DNA of 64,000 bases from Phoronis australis. Taxonomy: Eukaryota > Phoronida > Phoronidae. Below the pieces are notes generated by a model. The model did no database searches and was not told the DNA's origin. It saw only the letters and a list, made by a program, of their open reading frames with translations. The stretch covers positions 43,361 to 107,360 of the forward strand of contig NMRA01000482.1 in NCBI GenBank assembly GCA_002633005.1. Direction: 5' to 3'. Positions 25,101 through 38,151 of the stretch are shown here, piece by piece (position 1 is the first letter of the stretch; each line of letters starts with the position of its first letter). The translations under genes and the position numbers were made by a program.

Positions 25101-28100
25101 TGAGTTTCCCAATTCTATTCACCAGTCTTGTCATGGAATGTGGTGGCTGTGTTTGTGTTGACGAGAGCCCAACTTACATTGACCTTTTTGTGTCTGCAGC
25201 TACCACGTCCCTCTGTGGGACATCGTGAAATTTGACTGGTGTGAAAAAAGAGGATCCTGTCATGTTTATGCTCTGAGCCCCTAGAAGCAACCCTGCGCCC
25301 CCTAGAGGCAATTAGTATTTTGATCCTGTTTTAGAATTGTACTTTGCCAAATGGTTTGAAGATTCGTTGCAATATGCTGCCAATGTGTTTTATTGTCAGA
25401 AGCCTGACTAACATTGAGTTTTCAAAATTTCAACTATTGCTGTGCACGCTCGTCTAACGAACACTGTACATGCGCTTGTATGTATATGACATATCATATT
25501 AACAAAATTATGTGAACAAATGGGTGATTAGGTGAGTTATGGCAAGATTTCTGTCACATCTGAGACGCAGCATGGTTCATAATTTATAAAAAATTTATGC
25601 TGAACATTGTTAACAGAAGAATTGCCAAATTTAAAGAACTATTTATTCGAAAAATACTTCCTTACTTAAATTTCAAAGGTTCTGGAACTAGTTGAATAAT
25701 AGTTAATTGCATTGTGGCTGTTCTTATTGTTTTGTGTTTGCCTCAATGTGTACCAAGTTTGATTAAGGATCTTTTTGGAATTTGGTGGCAGTTTTATTAA
25801 AAGTTTTGTATCCGCCTGTCTCTAAGCCATTCAAAACCTTTTGAAGAATCATTCTGACAAAGGAATATCTTGAAATGATCGACTGGTGTAGATTTTTGAA
25901 TGAATCTGGCTGCTGCAGTGCCCCTAGTGGTAATTTTAGTTTCTTTGCGCAATCTCAAGATCTACCAGGATCGCATTTGCCAATTTTCAGTTGTCCGCCA
26001 CTGCCACCTAGTGTGCTAGTGTTGCTTTCTCTAATGTGTCAAAATGTTTCAAAAAATTAACACCCCTTACATCTTTGCCAGTTGTGATGCACACAATGGA
26101 CACGTGTCACTGAATTAGTTTATTTCCACAAAACATGTTCAGTATTTTAAATGGATTTCTAAGACAGCCAGTCATGCTGTGCAAGCATAAGTCATTTATT
26201 GTCAAATGATTAATTGCCGTAGGATGAAAAATGCCGAGCTTTACTGTTGTAGACTGGGCCTGGGTTGGTCACGGTCAATCGAGTAATTTGCCCAAAGTTG
26301 GAATGAAGACAGAGCCACCGAACAAGGACAAATACACCTTCGTTATATCTCGCTCACACAAGGGCAAAGATGTGGAGAATAGTATCAATGAGGCATTCCC
26401 TGGTAAAGTTGTGGTAAAGGAAGCTGCGGGTGCAGGTAGGGAGAACTGTTGCCAACACTGCACTGTTCCCACTACAGAAAATTCAAACTCAACTGGAATT
26501 ACGAAAATCATATTCTTATTCGAAAGCCCATGTCCATAGTGTGGGAAGTTTGCTTGAAGTCTTGGAATAAATGCTTTAAACTGGTACGCAAAATGTCCTA
26601 ATTTGCTTACGAAATGACTAATCTCCTAATACTTCATTCTAGTGGCATAGATTTTCATATTCGATGCACGTAAACCAAATTCGTTTCTAAAAAAGTTAGA
26701 CTCGACATAGTGATCAGTCAAAACAAGTTGTGGCGAACATTGCACCGAGTTTAGTCCCAATTCTCAGTTTGGCCAGCTCATTTGTGGCACCTTCTTGTCT
26801 CACAGTTGACCTCTTCAGTAACAAACATGATTTGCCATGATTTCAACTACACAATTTTGGTCAATAGTGCAATATTTTAGGCCATCTGTTTATAAAGGCG
26901 ATGGTGTCCTCTATGATTTACAAGATTTAACGATTTAAGAAATAGTCTTTGATTGCTCAGCTTTATGTGAAAGTTGATGCAATGACCCAAAAACATTATT
27001 CGAGACTGGATTCGAAAATTGACGAATTGTGCTCCAAGCTTCGAGTAAACATTCCAATTTCACTCTAGGTGATTGGTCAATTTTCAATTCGAGTCTTGAT
27101 GAACATTTGGTGGTTAGAGTTCCACAGCTATTGATGTTTAGTCGGTATGTTTATTCATTTTATGCCAGAATTATTTGTCATTGAGAAGGAACTTATCACT
27201 TGTCCAACGTAGCCAGGGGCGTAATTGCCATTATTGCACTAAGTGCTTTAGACTAAGTGGACTGACTATCAGTGAACGGCTTAAAGTGGTTCATTGGAAT
27301 TTGTCTCCTATTTAGCTCATAATATGGTGGACAAGTGAAATTTTATTAGCTATGAAGTTTGTCGTGAAAACTATTATGACTAAAATGATTCAGGTTTATT
27401 ACCTTACTATGTATGTATGTATGGATGTATAATATCTCATCTGCCAAACTTTTCGTTATTTGTAGCAAAATGCTCAACTGTTGAAAAATAGCAGTTTTGG
27501 CTATTTATTTCTGAGAAAGTTTTTCTTTAGAAACCAAGTTCATCCATACCAGAAGGTCGTCCATTTATAGCATTCCAATAAATAGGACAGATTTCAAGGA
27601 AAATAATTTTTTTCTAGTACAGTCGCGGATTGGAATAGTTTGCCGGGCTACATTACATCGACCCCTTCTGTTGACATCTTTGTCAGCAAGCTAACTGCCT
27701 TTGTGACGTAACCACTTGCTGTCTGCGCTGTCTGTAAATGGCCAGCTATGTTAACGGATCTCTGAAGTGAAGTTCATTATGTTTACGTATTATTTTAAAC
27801 TTGTTATAGTAATCGATTTTGTCTTTGTTGATCTTCATCGTTATTCAGTGACCTAATACTATGGAGGGAGTGTGGTCATTTGAACCAAGAAGATCTGCTT
27901 GTTGCAACTTGCAGCAAATCAGGGAATTTAGCAACTTTTCCTTTGTTCTGCAATACAAGGGATGCAATGTAAAGGGATGCATTGAAAAAAAGAACCAAAA
28001 AGTTTTCCTTTATTACTCAGGTGCAAACTCTCTTGTTGCTTTAGGTTATAAAGTGTTGGATGTTGTTCGTGGTCAGTCGGATGCCTACGTTCACATGACC

Positions 28101-28334
28101 AAGATAAAAAAGTGGGACATTTGTGCCGGTCACGCCATCGTTAGCCACCGGAACGGGAAGATGACAACGCTGAAGGGAGATGAAATTGATTTCTCGCCCC
28201 ACAGTAACCCTGTAAATCCAGATGGTCTGCTTGTTTCATTGAGTGGCGAATCTCAGACAAACTTCCGCTCCAAGTTAAAGCCTGCGTTTGAAAAGATCCA
28301 GGCACAGAAGAAAGAAGAGGCCAAGAAAACATAG
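19072..28334 (+). CDS. BPNT2: Golgi-resident PAP phosphatase, 3'(2'),5'-bisphosphate nucleotidase 2 (six exons, 358 aa)
   Basis: Joins 19072-19193, 20732-20933, 23356-23515, 24204-24323, 26253-26435 and 28045-28334. All five introns are GT-AG and every phase agrees, giving one 358-residue frame (the human protein has 359). The enzyme (IMPAD1, gPAPP) removes the 3' phosphate of PAP left by Golgi sulfotransferases and so supports glycosaminoglycan sulfation. It is a type II membrane protein: residues 10-30 are the signal anchor and the catalytic domain is lumenal. Lithium-sensitive phosphatase motifs are present: GD with D89, E112-E113, WVDPLDAT with D152 and D155, and WD at 286-287 in KKWDICAG. 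The usual Gly-Gly after the WD motif reads Asn-Gly here. The start is the ATG of MGPNIKLNPLGV, which aligns with the family's N-terminus. The extreme C-terminus is Lys-rich. Identification is firm. Confidence 0.96.
20732..20933 (+). CDS. BPNT2: BPNT2 exon 2
   Basis: Acceptor TTTTACAG, donor TTA|GTATGT. Encodes residues 41-108, including the first metal-site region TEGDLKS (D89). Intron 1 (1538 bp) and intron 2 (2422 bp) flank it. Confidence 0.95.
23356..23515 (+). CDS. BPNT2: BPNT2 exon 3: catalytic EE and DPLDAT motifs
   Basis: Acceptor TTTTAG, donor CACAG|GTATC. Encodes residues 109-161, with E112/E113 and the DPLDATQEYT metal-binding motif. Confidence 0.96.
24204..24323 (+). CDS. BPNT2: BPNT2 exon 4
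   Basis: Acceptor TTTTTATTGCAG, donor GT|GTAAGC. Encodes residues 162-201, with the core strands VMICVVHKGKPIMGIIHQPF. Exon 4 ends in phase 1 and is completed by exon 5 to Tyr202. Confidence 0.94.
25296..25308 (-). promoter_or_regulatory. CTCF-like 13-mer in BPNT2 intron 4
   Basis: CGCCCCCTAGAGG is the reverse complement of the CTCF core CCASYAGRKGGCR with one mismatch. A second one-mismatch site, TGCCACCTAGTGT, lies at 26002-26014. They may be decayed pieces of the same repeat family as at 61.7-63.1 kb. Binding is not shown. Confidence 0.25.
26253..26435 (+). CDS. BPNT2: BPNT2 exon 5
   Basis: Acceptor TACTGTTGTAG, donor GCAG|GTAGGG. Encodes residues 202-262, including the family signature VISRSHKGKD and the start of the GAGGYK loop. 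Confidence 0.93.
28045..28334 (+). CDS. BPNT2: BPNT2 exon 6 (last coding exon)
   Basis: Acceptor TTGTTGCTTTAG. Encodes residues 263-358, with KKWDICAG and the Lys-rich end, stop TAG at 28332-28334. A shared GG-Y-K join (GAG|GYK) confirms the splice. Confidence 0.95.
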
Positions 28335-31300
28335 CATTTAATCTCTGTACTATAGGTGCTGGTTTGTGTTGCCATGACATACGGTTCTGTTTTACTGTTT
28401 TAAATGGTTACATTGGTAGTGTTCAAAAGGTTGGCATTATAATAACAGACTGTAGCTGATTTTATTTTAGTTCTCTTGGGAGTTGTAGAGACCCTGATTT
28501 TCTGTGATAATAATGGAAAATTGATGGAATTCACGGAATCTGACTTCTATCATGGAGATTAAAAAGGGAATTTAAATTTTCAATAGCAGATGAGATACCA
28601 TAATTCTATTTTTTTTCTTGCTGTTTTTCTTTACCATCAAATTCGATTATTCTTCTTGATCAATGATTGGATTGGAGCTTGTTCAAGTAGTTGTTCATTC
28701 TTTCTGAAGGTGGTGCTGTTCTTTTTCCAGATTTGAGAAACAATGAACATGGCTAGCAACAAGTTATGAGCAAAACGGCCTAATTCAGGGGAAAAACTAA
28801 GGCAGTTGCCAGAACTTTGTTACATTATATTTATTACTTGAAATAGAAAAACAGTATTTTCTAATTTACAAAATGGAAGAACAGAATTTCATGCTTGCTG
28901 AAATGTAGCTGTATGCTGTTCAGTGAAAACCAGAAACCAGGGTCTCCAGTCCTCTTGCGGATGCCCAAAACATTCAAGCCTATCTTCAATGGTAATACCC
29001 GTAATTTCGTTTCCTACAGTATGTTAAGAGCATCGCTGTGAGCCCATTGGTGCCATAAACTGCCAAATGTAACTAACTGTTAAGGTTATTGGTTTGTTTT
29101 TTTGCCTACGTCACTGCAAAAAATCACCTTTTTGTCCAAACAGATGTGAATAACACCCACACGCATTGGTGTTCTATTCAGACCCCTATCCAATACAACC
29201 TTTTGCTCTTTGTGCTGAGATCTCACAATGACGCAACAGGTCACGAAAAGGAAGCTTCACTTATCATTTGGCGGGCTTACATTTGCGTGATTGAACTTCC
29301 GTTTTCTTATTTTACTAAAGCTTTGTTAGGAGTATCTGGTTAGCCCAGTACATCCAAAATAACAAAATTCGGTTGAAACTAGGATTTCAAGTCACTGCCC
29401 AGATGTTCAGCAAATAGTTGACTCACGTAGCTACAAAAGGTCACAGATTTTGGTTTGTTCAATGGATTTCATTTCCTAAGTAACGTTTTCAGGTTTTTCC
29501 GTAACGCAGGCAGAACTCTGGGGTCGCGGAGATACTGCCAATCTTTTGAAGACTACCATTTTATCCAATGTTTTGTTGAACTAAACCCAGTTGCATACTG
29601 GACAAGTGTCTCTTTATCCGGTAGAAGTCTTATATCTCTGTCATGTTGCTGCTGTTGAGGATTTTATGGGGGACATGTTCAAAACCCTCCCTTGTGTACC
29701 ACAATGGACTTATAGAAAGAATGTTTTATTACTGACGAGGAGACTTTTATCTTATTTCAAGGTGTAATACTTTCTCATTCATCACAATTCTTTTCTTACC
29801 AGGCTTGTTTCATTTCTTGTAAACCACGGTTCTTTTCTCGTGAAGCACAATACGTTTCTCGTGGAACACACGAACCACAGTTGTTTTCTTGTGAACAGAG
29901 GCGGGATCTTTCCCTCAAGTACTAATTAAAATGTACACATGAATAGTAAATGAGAAAGTGCACTCAGGTAAAATACCAATTACAAAGTACATATTTTCAT
30001 CTCAGTACCACAGGAAGTTTCCCTGTATTAGGAATGGTTGCTCGCTCGTCATTCTTCAGCAGTTTAAAGAATGTAACTTTATAGGTGACATTCAGTCCAT
30101 TTTCAGAACAGTTGGGGGTCCACTACTCAATGCCAAATGGCACCAAGGATTTGTTCATCAACTCCGATGCAGTTAGAATATCTATACGAGTAATGAAGAA
30201 GAATTAGTTACATGTATTTGCAACTTTGAACTAACTTGCGATAAGCAAAGTATTTGTCTGAACTCCTTTTTCTCACAATTATTCGTTTCTAAATTATGTC
30301 TTGTTCTGTCCTCTGAATACCAGTATGAACAGTGTCTGTTGTTCTAACATTACTTTTGACTTGGCGTAAATTTATCTGCCAAGGGATAAAATATAAAATA
30401 TTGTGCACCAAGTTAGATTTTAGTATGCCATGTGTGTTTTGCATCGGTCAATTGCTAAAAGCTAGTTGACATTTATTTATTGTTTTAATGTTTGCTTTTT
30501 GTCTAGAATACTTTAATGAGGTTTTCAATATTCTGAGATTGCATTCTTAAAGTACAATTATTTCAATTTTGAGCGGCTGCATTTGCCACTGAATATTTCA
30601 GTTTGATGCTGGCAGTTTTGACTAGACCTAGGCCTGGGTGTAATCTTTGTACTCAAAATCAAATTCGGAATTATTTTTGGTATTTTCCATGTTGTTTTTT
30701 TTGCAAACACAAGATATGCATCTTACTCTATTAGTTTGCACTTGAGCATGTTGGTTTATGCAAGTTTCTAGTTCAAGCTCGCACTTGATGACCCCTGGAT
30801 TCAAGCTGCAAACTTGATCAAAAACTCAAAATTTCGAGTTCATATTCCAAAGTTTAGTCTCGATGCTGGGGTCATCAAGAGCAAAACTGGATTACACAGT
30901 TGTTCAATATGCACTCGAGCATAGAATAATAGATACTCATCTTGAGTTCGTAAAAAGTAAAAAAAATTAGACCCCATGCCCTATTTTTGCAGTGTGGGGC
31001 TTTAGTATTTCTTAGCGTGGAGGCTTTTTATGAATATGGGTACCGGTAACTTGTAATGTGTTGCAGAATGGGGTACTGTGTAAATATGGTGTTATCAGGG
31101 GCCATTATGTTATTAGGTTTGGTATGCATTGATAAGAACTAATAAGAGTTTTTAGTTTGTTTCCTATTTGTTAATCTTCGATGCCAGTTGCTGTTATTGT
31201 TTGCTTTACATTCACTCATACATGTAGGCTGCAAAAGGTCTTGTGACTGGCCGTTAGTGGCTCAATATTTGGGCAATAGTCACTTAGAGCGGTCCATGAT

Positions 31301-32389
31301 ATTGGAGAACTACTTTGATGCCAATGATTCAGTGGAGACTGGTTATCAAAGTCCGGGAACCGTTTGAATGACTATTAGCGATGAATGAGTTATGAAATAG
31401 ATGAGAGCTCTGTACATATTTACCTCATGTCTAGAAAGTAATTGATCTGACCTACATGTTGTAGGTGGACTGGATTTTAGAATAGTTTTACTGTTACAAA
31501 AATGTTACTGTTGAGCCCAGATTAAACAGATTGTTGTCAGATGTCTTTTGTGTTAGTGGTGATCGATTCCACTTCTCTCAACCCAAAGAACTTAGAATTC
31601 GCTTTCAGGATTACCTTACAAGGATACCAACCCGGTTTTGGCCTATTAACAGATACTGCCAATGACTTCCCAATCGAGTTCTTTGAAACAAGATAATTTT
31701 CTGTAAACCTTGACAATCCTCCTAAGTTAGGAGGAAAATTTGAAAACTACTTTTAAAGTCAGCAAAAGTGATCTACACGTTTAGGGAATTACACGGCAAC
31801 TGTGGGAAATGAACTCCCACCAACGACTAGACTTGGCCGTTGTAATTAAATGGTAATATACATGTATGAAACAGAAACCTCAAGGGCATTCATTAGAACA
31901 CAGTGATGCTCATGTAAAAGTTGTAAACAGGAATGGTAATGTATGATCAAATATTGTAAAATGTTAATGGCCTGTCTGTGACAGTAGGGAGTATGAATTT
32001 TTAGTTGATTCATCCATTCAACTTGGAAGATTGACTCCTGTGATGCATTAGCATACGGCAGAACGAGGTTGGTAGAAACCATCAAAATGGGGTTTAGTGT
32101 TCCTTTAAATCACTCTAACTCCTCCAAACACTTGCTTGGCAGCTTTGCTTTGTGGCAGTTGTAAGTGCTCTGCAGATTGTCTGACTTAGGGTGTTCTTCC
32201 CTGGTATATGTCCACCAAACCTGGCCTCCCCTGGTTGGTCTGCTCTTGCCCGACTTTCCCTATATTTGCCTCAAAATTTATACTTTTTGTTCAATGTTTA
32301 CCAGGCTTTCAATTCATCCTGGGCTGCTCTTTATCTTGTGTTTGCCTGAATATGTGACAGATAGCCTGATATCACAGGCTCGTAGGAAA
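28335..32389 (+). other. BPNT2 3' UTR and downstream AT-rich DNA, no further gene seen
   Basis: No AATAAA lies close to the stop. An ATTAAA at about 28558 is the nearest variant polyadenylation signal that I noticed. Small open frames here have no recognisable content. Confidence 0.4.
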
Positions 32390-32460
32390 GTAAGGGGGGG
32401 GGGGGNCTCCCCCCCCCCCCCTGTTCTCACCATATTTGTACCGACCCCCCCCCCCACGTC
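32390..32460. repeat. G-run / C-run block with a one-base assembly gap
   Basis: A G11 run is followed by a single N (32406), then C-runs near 32410-32421 and 32442-32453. The layout resembles the G/C cores of the short inverted-repeat elements at 3292 and 39313, but I do not see their termini. The open frames through it (both strands) are artefacts of the homopolymers. Confidence 0.6.
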
Positions 32461-35400
32461 CACCATAGGTGGGTTTGGGGGTAATACCTGAGATGCAGCC
32501 ATCAGCATTTGAGTCACCGTGAACCAACAAAGTTTCACGGAGAGTAAGAATGGGTCTAGGGCTAGCGCACTGACGGGTAGCTAGGTTCCGAAAGTGGATT
32601 CGATGAACTAGAGCTATTCGCTGGTCAGTTTAGCTATAATGATTCACTTGAGACAGTACCTATTCCTCTGCGCTGGCTCTAAGGTCAAGATTCGTTTTTA
32701 ATGATCAAGTTTTGAGAAAACTTCATTTTTGAGTTATTATGGCCATGCTTTGAAGGATTTTTTGGCAAGGTGAGGTCCCAGGTACGAGTGCCTTTATGGC
32801 CATTTCAAAATGCCTTGATGAAACACAGCCGTTAGTCCGCTTTCTTGTGGCAGGGGGAAATGATACAGAGTGTGTCCCAAAAATCTACACATTTCATCTC
32901 GTGGGTGCGTCAGTCATGACGTGCTCCGTGTATGTAGTGTGCACAAGAGTGGAAAGCAAATGATTCAGTTTTGAAGAAAATTCATTGCGCAATGCAATTG
33001 GAAACTAACAACATCAAGGAAGTGCAAACAGAACCTTTCCCAGTTGATAAGCAATGAGTTTAATTTAATTTATTTAAGTGCTTAAACTTCTTCGATCTAC
33101 GGTTGGTGAAATTAAAGCTCAATTCCTAAGTCAATAAACAGTTCATTGTGATTTCAATTGTGAGAAAATTTTAGGACACTTTGTAGAGCTGTCCGACATT
33201 CATCAATATCTTTGAGACTTCTTTCTTTCTGGTCGAATGTTCTGATATTGCTGTGCTGCACGGTTGTTTTGGTTTTTTGATAAATTTGGAATCTCAACTT
33301 CCCCTCGTGAATACTTGGCAGTGTCATGTATAGAGGGATACCGAACCGCCCCACTGAGAGGGGGTACCGTCTGAAATGGAACACCTAATATGAAAGGCTA
33401 CACATCACTAAGCTTGGACAATAGTAAAAGTTCGTTCCCTTGTCGGATAACTTGCAAGAAGTGATCTTCCTCATCATGAAAGCCGGTTGTACGATTTCAC
33501 AACAAACAGGAAAATAGAGATAATCGATTCCAACATTGGGCCCTCCTTCGTGAGCTGCCTCTTAAGAATTTGCCAATTAAAACACGAAAAGGGTGACCAC
33601 TTGAATGTCATCAGTGGTCCTCTTCAAGAGCTGGGCCCCTAAATTTGAAACGATCTATATTTTCAAACCTCAGGAAATGCGCAACAATTGATGTTATCTG
33701 CAGGGCCATCAATTTTTTCAAGTGATACACAATTTAGAGAAAGTAATATAAAACGCAAAAAATAGAGCAACAGTTGTCTTCGTTATCCTTTGCTAGAGAA
33801 GGGGCTCTGGAAAATATAGTTTTGCATTTATGCATTTGCAAAACTGTCTTATTGAATTTAAAAATCCAATGAGTTAATATGCTCCGCAAAAGCTTTGCTT
33901 TACGAATTTTCTCTATTTTTCGAAATACATGTATAAATGATGAAGTGCACGTTTTCAAGTGCGTTTAGACGACCTACATGTATGCAGCAAAAACGGAGAC
34001 CCTAACAACATTGTCCTGGCCAGGGCTATCAAAGGGTAAACCATGCACTGATATTGACTTGTCAAATGTTCTTTTGAAATTTTCTCTTATCCGTCTTTGT
34101 CTTAAACCTGCATTTCAAAGCAAAAAAAAATATAACTGGTTTTTAAAACTTGATGCAACATATGGAAATATTGGTTGGGGCGTCACACTTTATGGAATCT
34201 AATTTCATTGTTTTACAACGTGTTTTGTTCCATTTCCAATTTGCAAAATCGGCGAGATTTTAAAGTCAAACATCAAGGAAACGCGTGCTAAGTTCAAAAG
34301 TGGTGACTGTGAAATCCATTGTCTGGTGGATAAAAACGGCAAACCGGTTACCAAAACGTCTCGGTTTTATAAGGCTTTTGACTGTGTGCAAATTTTACGA
34401 AAGTCGACGCAACAGCACGCCATGTGTTCCAAGCCCAGATCGTGACAGAACAGAAGCGGAAGTCAGAATGTGTTACTATAATTGCGCTAAAATGAGCCCA
34501 ACTTGAATGCAAGCAAGTCGATCGTTGATTGCGTCTTGCGCGCTTGTCTCTATTCGCTAATGTAGAATCATAAAATGGATCTTCCATTGTGTCAAAACCG
34601 ACGAAGCATTACTTTATTAAGAGTCCCTTTAACAATTGACAAGTTAAAGTTCAAAATAAAGTCAACGTTTTAGCGATCCTGACTTTAAAAGGTTTTTAAA
34701 CTATGTTCGCATTACTCCACACAATCCACTTACAAACTTTTTATGTATGCTGTTGGCCGTCGAAGTCTGCTGTGTTTTCAGGGAGCTGAAAGATAAGATT
34801 CGACAATTGTAGCAAGACTCGTAAAACTGCAAGTGTACTTGCGAGGGACTAGATTGCACCATACAGATGACATCTGACATTTCTGCATTAGCTTTTTCGA
34901 AGTGTTCACAACGTTAGCGACGGAATAAGGATAAGCCTTAGTCAAAACAAGGATAATAAAAGAGCCCATACATGTACAATACCAAAGATTTCCAAAAGAG
35001 TGCACTGTGTGATTTTGACGCTCTAGCTCCGAAGATTGCTCGAAAGAGCGACTTTTGGAAAACATACATGTACTCATCTGTTACATCTGAAGAATGGTGT
35101 GAAAGTTTGTACGCAGTATTCTACAAATTTATCGCGGTCTCGAGAGCAATGTCAAATTTATGGTGTATGCTATGTCAAGGCAAATGTAATCAGATATAGC
35201 GAAAGGATAATTCTATATTTTTTGTTATGGTACAGCCACTGATGCTTTGTTCCATTGAGTTCCTAACCTATTAGATTGGCTGCAGTCATCGCTGTTTACA
35301 CGATAGGGATTATGATTTCTCTATTCTGGTACCCGCAGAATATCTGCAAAAGTAGATTCTACTTCAACTGCCGGTACCGTCGAATAGTTACTGCAGTTTG

Positions 35401-37700
35401 TAATTATTTAGCATATCACGCTCATACATGTATATAGCGACATCAGAAGTCCGATCAGCTTGATCAACTGGTTATCTGGGAAACATCGCCCGATAACAGA
35501 TAGAATCAGTGGTTGTACATATTTGCATAAAGTTCTTAAAGTACACGACCTTCGATGATTCATGCTCGCATATTTTATTTCGTGTTACAATTGTAGTAAA
35601 ATTGACTGAGCTCAGCGAAGGTGTTTTAGCACTTGGAGAGTATGAGACGTAGCGTGTCACGGACTGTTAATGTGATCAGCGTGGGACAATAACTTCAACG
35701 TATACAATAAAAGAACGAAAAAAACAAAGTGCCAGCTCGCGCAATCAACATATTTGCAGCCAACAAGTGGCATGATGGAGGGAAATCGTTCAAAACCACA
35801 CTTTGTTAGACATACAATTGCACAGAAAGCGGGTAGCCTGGCACTACACAGTTCAACTGTTTTGGAGACACTGGACAGTGCTCTTGTATAGGGGTCATTG
35901 TATGTAAATTTCTTGATATAGAATTAGTCATTTTTCAGAATATGTTACACGTGCACCTTCTTCAAATCAATTTTCTACTCAACTTCGGTACCAAATGAAA
36001 GGTACTTGAGCTATACTTGATTATATATTACCATGGTAACACAGCATGAGCCCTTCCTGTATTTTGGGATAAGTTTCGGATAAACTCCTCCAGAGCCAGT
36101 GTATACTTATCTGTTAATTTGTGCGCTGTTGATTACATTACTATTTTACAACGAATAGTAACAGAACGGCCTTTACCATAATTTTAGAAATTCTGAGAGA
36201 CACGAAAAGGTAGACTGTCACGTACTGAAATACTAAGCTCGTTTTATTCAGCTCTGCCATTTATAAAATACTAAACAGAATTCGAAACAAAGGTAAACAT
36301 TTTTTCATACACCCATTCACACTGCCACGAAAGGTAGCACTATATGTGGAATGTTGTTTAACATGGCTTCTTATTGGTTAAAGTAATGAAATTAATGTCA
36401 TAACATTCAGTCTTTCCCATTGGTTGAAATCTGGGAAACCCCTTTCAGTTTATTTTTACCTAGTATGGCGACAACCTTTGACTTGAATAGTTGCAATTTA
36501 TTAAAACGGGCAGTGATCGAACAAAACAAATTCAAGAAACCCCGATCCAGTTCCTTAAGCGCAAACAAGTACTGTGCATAGAAGTCGTATGCAAGTGGTG
36601 GCGATGTGATAGGTCCAAGCACGCGCATTGATGCTCACACACGGAATTCCGTGTGTCGTTTATCGTGTTTCCACAGGGCCAGGTTTCAGTATAGGTAGTG
36701 TTGTGTCAGAGGGTAATTTTTAAACTGCTCGCACTAGGCGATATGGCAACATATATCCTCTGGCACCACCAATGTAAAAACGCCGGCCAGTGGCCGATTT
36801 TAGCAACTGACCAAAGGGTTACTCGAAAAAAAGTTTGATTGCCGGAGCATTTGTTCTAGCTGGGATGAGTTAAGGACATCAGCGACTTCCTAAGATGTCC
36901 TTCTGTGCGCAAAGTACTTATAGCAACATGACTGATATTTTAATCATTGCCGGAGGCATAATTCTCTTGATTGCGCCTTTGCGCCATTAGCACATAAAAA
37001 ATAAAAATGCACAAGTATATTGCAGCAGTGCGCTCTCCTCAGGTTGCATCTTTTAAAACACAACACTTGTAAAAACACAAAATTTTGATCAACCTACAGC
37101 CATTCGGGAAAAAATTGACTCTGTTGTTATTTCGATTGCCCTTGGGGTGACTCTGTTGTTATTTCGATTGCCCTTGGGGTTCCTGTTTTATATGTTGCCC
37201 CTTTAATTACACTTGGTGTCCCAGGCTCAACTTTTTTGAAAAACGCACACGTTTATCCTCAGGTACATACCAAGGTATAGGTTCAATCCTGGTCAGGAAT
37301 ATCCCTGGATCGGTATTAGATTTGGACGCAGTGCCCTCAGTTGAGCGAATGTGCCAAAATGTATCCCGACCTCGGAGGTCTTTTATATTTGCGCATATCA
37401 ATGCAAATTTCGAACTTCAAAGCAAATGTTGCGAATACGAGTTTTGGAATACGTTAGGCTGAAACTACAAATTGTTCTTGACCAAAGTCCTTTTGTAGTA
37501 ACGATTGAAGAGATATGAAACACCCCCAACGGGTGTTCTGGGTGGCTTCTCGTCACTTCTGTCTTACTCTTGGTAGCAATTTTCTGCCAATTAAGTGAAG
37601 AATTTCTCAAGAAGCTTTCTAAGGGCACCCTCTTTTGGAAATCTCCGGAACTGATATTAATAATCCTAATTACCGAACCATGATGATTTTGTTATAGTGA
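32461..37700. other. Non-coding stretch, nothing recognised
   Basis: Contains only frames under 100 codons without domains, and a perfect 20 bp palindrome at 36637-36656. No supported gene. Confidence 0.45.
36637..36656. repeat. Perfect 20 bp palindrome
   Basis: ACACACGGAATTCCGTGTGT is its own reverse complement, centred on an EcoRI-type GAATTC. Function unknown. Confidence 0.9.
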
Positions 37701-37703
37701 TGG

Positions 37704-38029
37704 AGATTATCCTGGTAGGTTTTTTGGTGGTTTTCGTGCAGGTGGACTTGGTAGTGGTTTTTGTGCCCGTTCAACAGCTCCTCGTGGTGGTGCTGTTGGT
37801 GCTCGGCGGCGACGAGACCAAAACGACGACGATGTTGGTGCCATTGATGACACAGGTGACGTATCAGGTGCTGGTGGAAAGGTTGTTTGTGGGGCTGGTG
37901 CTGCTGGTGTTGATTGTGGGGCTGGTCCTGCTGGTGTCGATTGTGGGGCTGGTGCTGCTGTTGTCGTTGGTGGCGCTGGTGCTGCTGGTGTCGACGCCGT
38001 TGATGGTTGTACTGTACGCAATGGTGGAG
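37704..38029 (-). CDS. Candidate terminal exon encoding a Pro/Thr/Ala-rich repetitive tail
   Basis: On the minus strand a polypyrimidine tract ends in the acceptor CCATACTGCAG just above 38029. An open frame then runs about 107 codons to TAA at 37704-37706. The first half is built of 8-9 residue repeats (STPAAPAPQ, STPAGPAPQ, STPAAPAPP), mucin-like and likely O-glycosylated if secreted. The second half is basic (FWSRRRRAPTAPPRG) and Pro-rich. The opposite strand is also open through the repeats, which is expected of this composition and not independent evidence. No family recognised. It may pair with the exon at 38152-38400. Confidence 0.35.
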
Positions 38030-38060
38030 CTGCAGTATGGTAACAAAAACAAAACATCAT

Positions 38061-38063
<3 letters not shown>

Positions 38064-38098
<35 letters not shown>
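38064..38098. repeat. (TA)n microsatellite
   Basis: About 17 uninterrupted TA dinucleotides, lying in the possible intron between the two candidate exons. Confidence 0.97.
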
Positions 38099-38102
<4 letters not shown>

Positions 38103-38151
38103 TGATAATTTGACAGAATTATAACGAAGTGATAATATAAGATTAATGATA

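Noticed and set aside
32165-32538. Frames rich in Gly or Pro through the G/C runs
   Set aside because: Produced by homopolymers and an N; not protein-like.
37270-37300. GGTTCAATCC, resembling a tRNA B box
   Set aside because: The flanking bases do not form a T-stem and no A box or acceptor stem is visible upstream.
37697-38113. 138-codon plus-strand frame rich in Val/Leu
   Set aside because: It is the antisense of the Pro/Thr/Ala-rich repeat. GTGGGGCTGG-type repeats are open on both strands.
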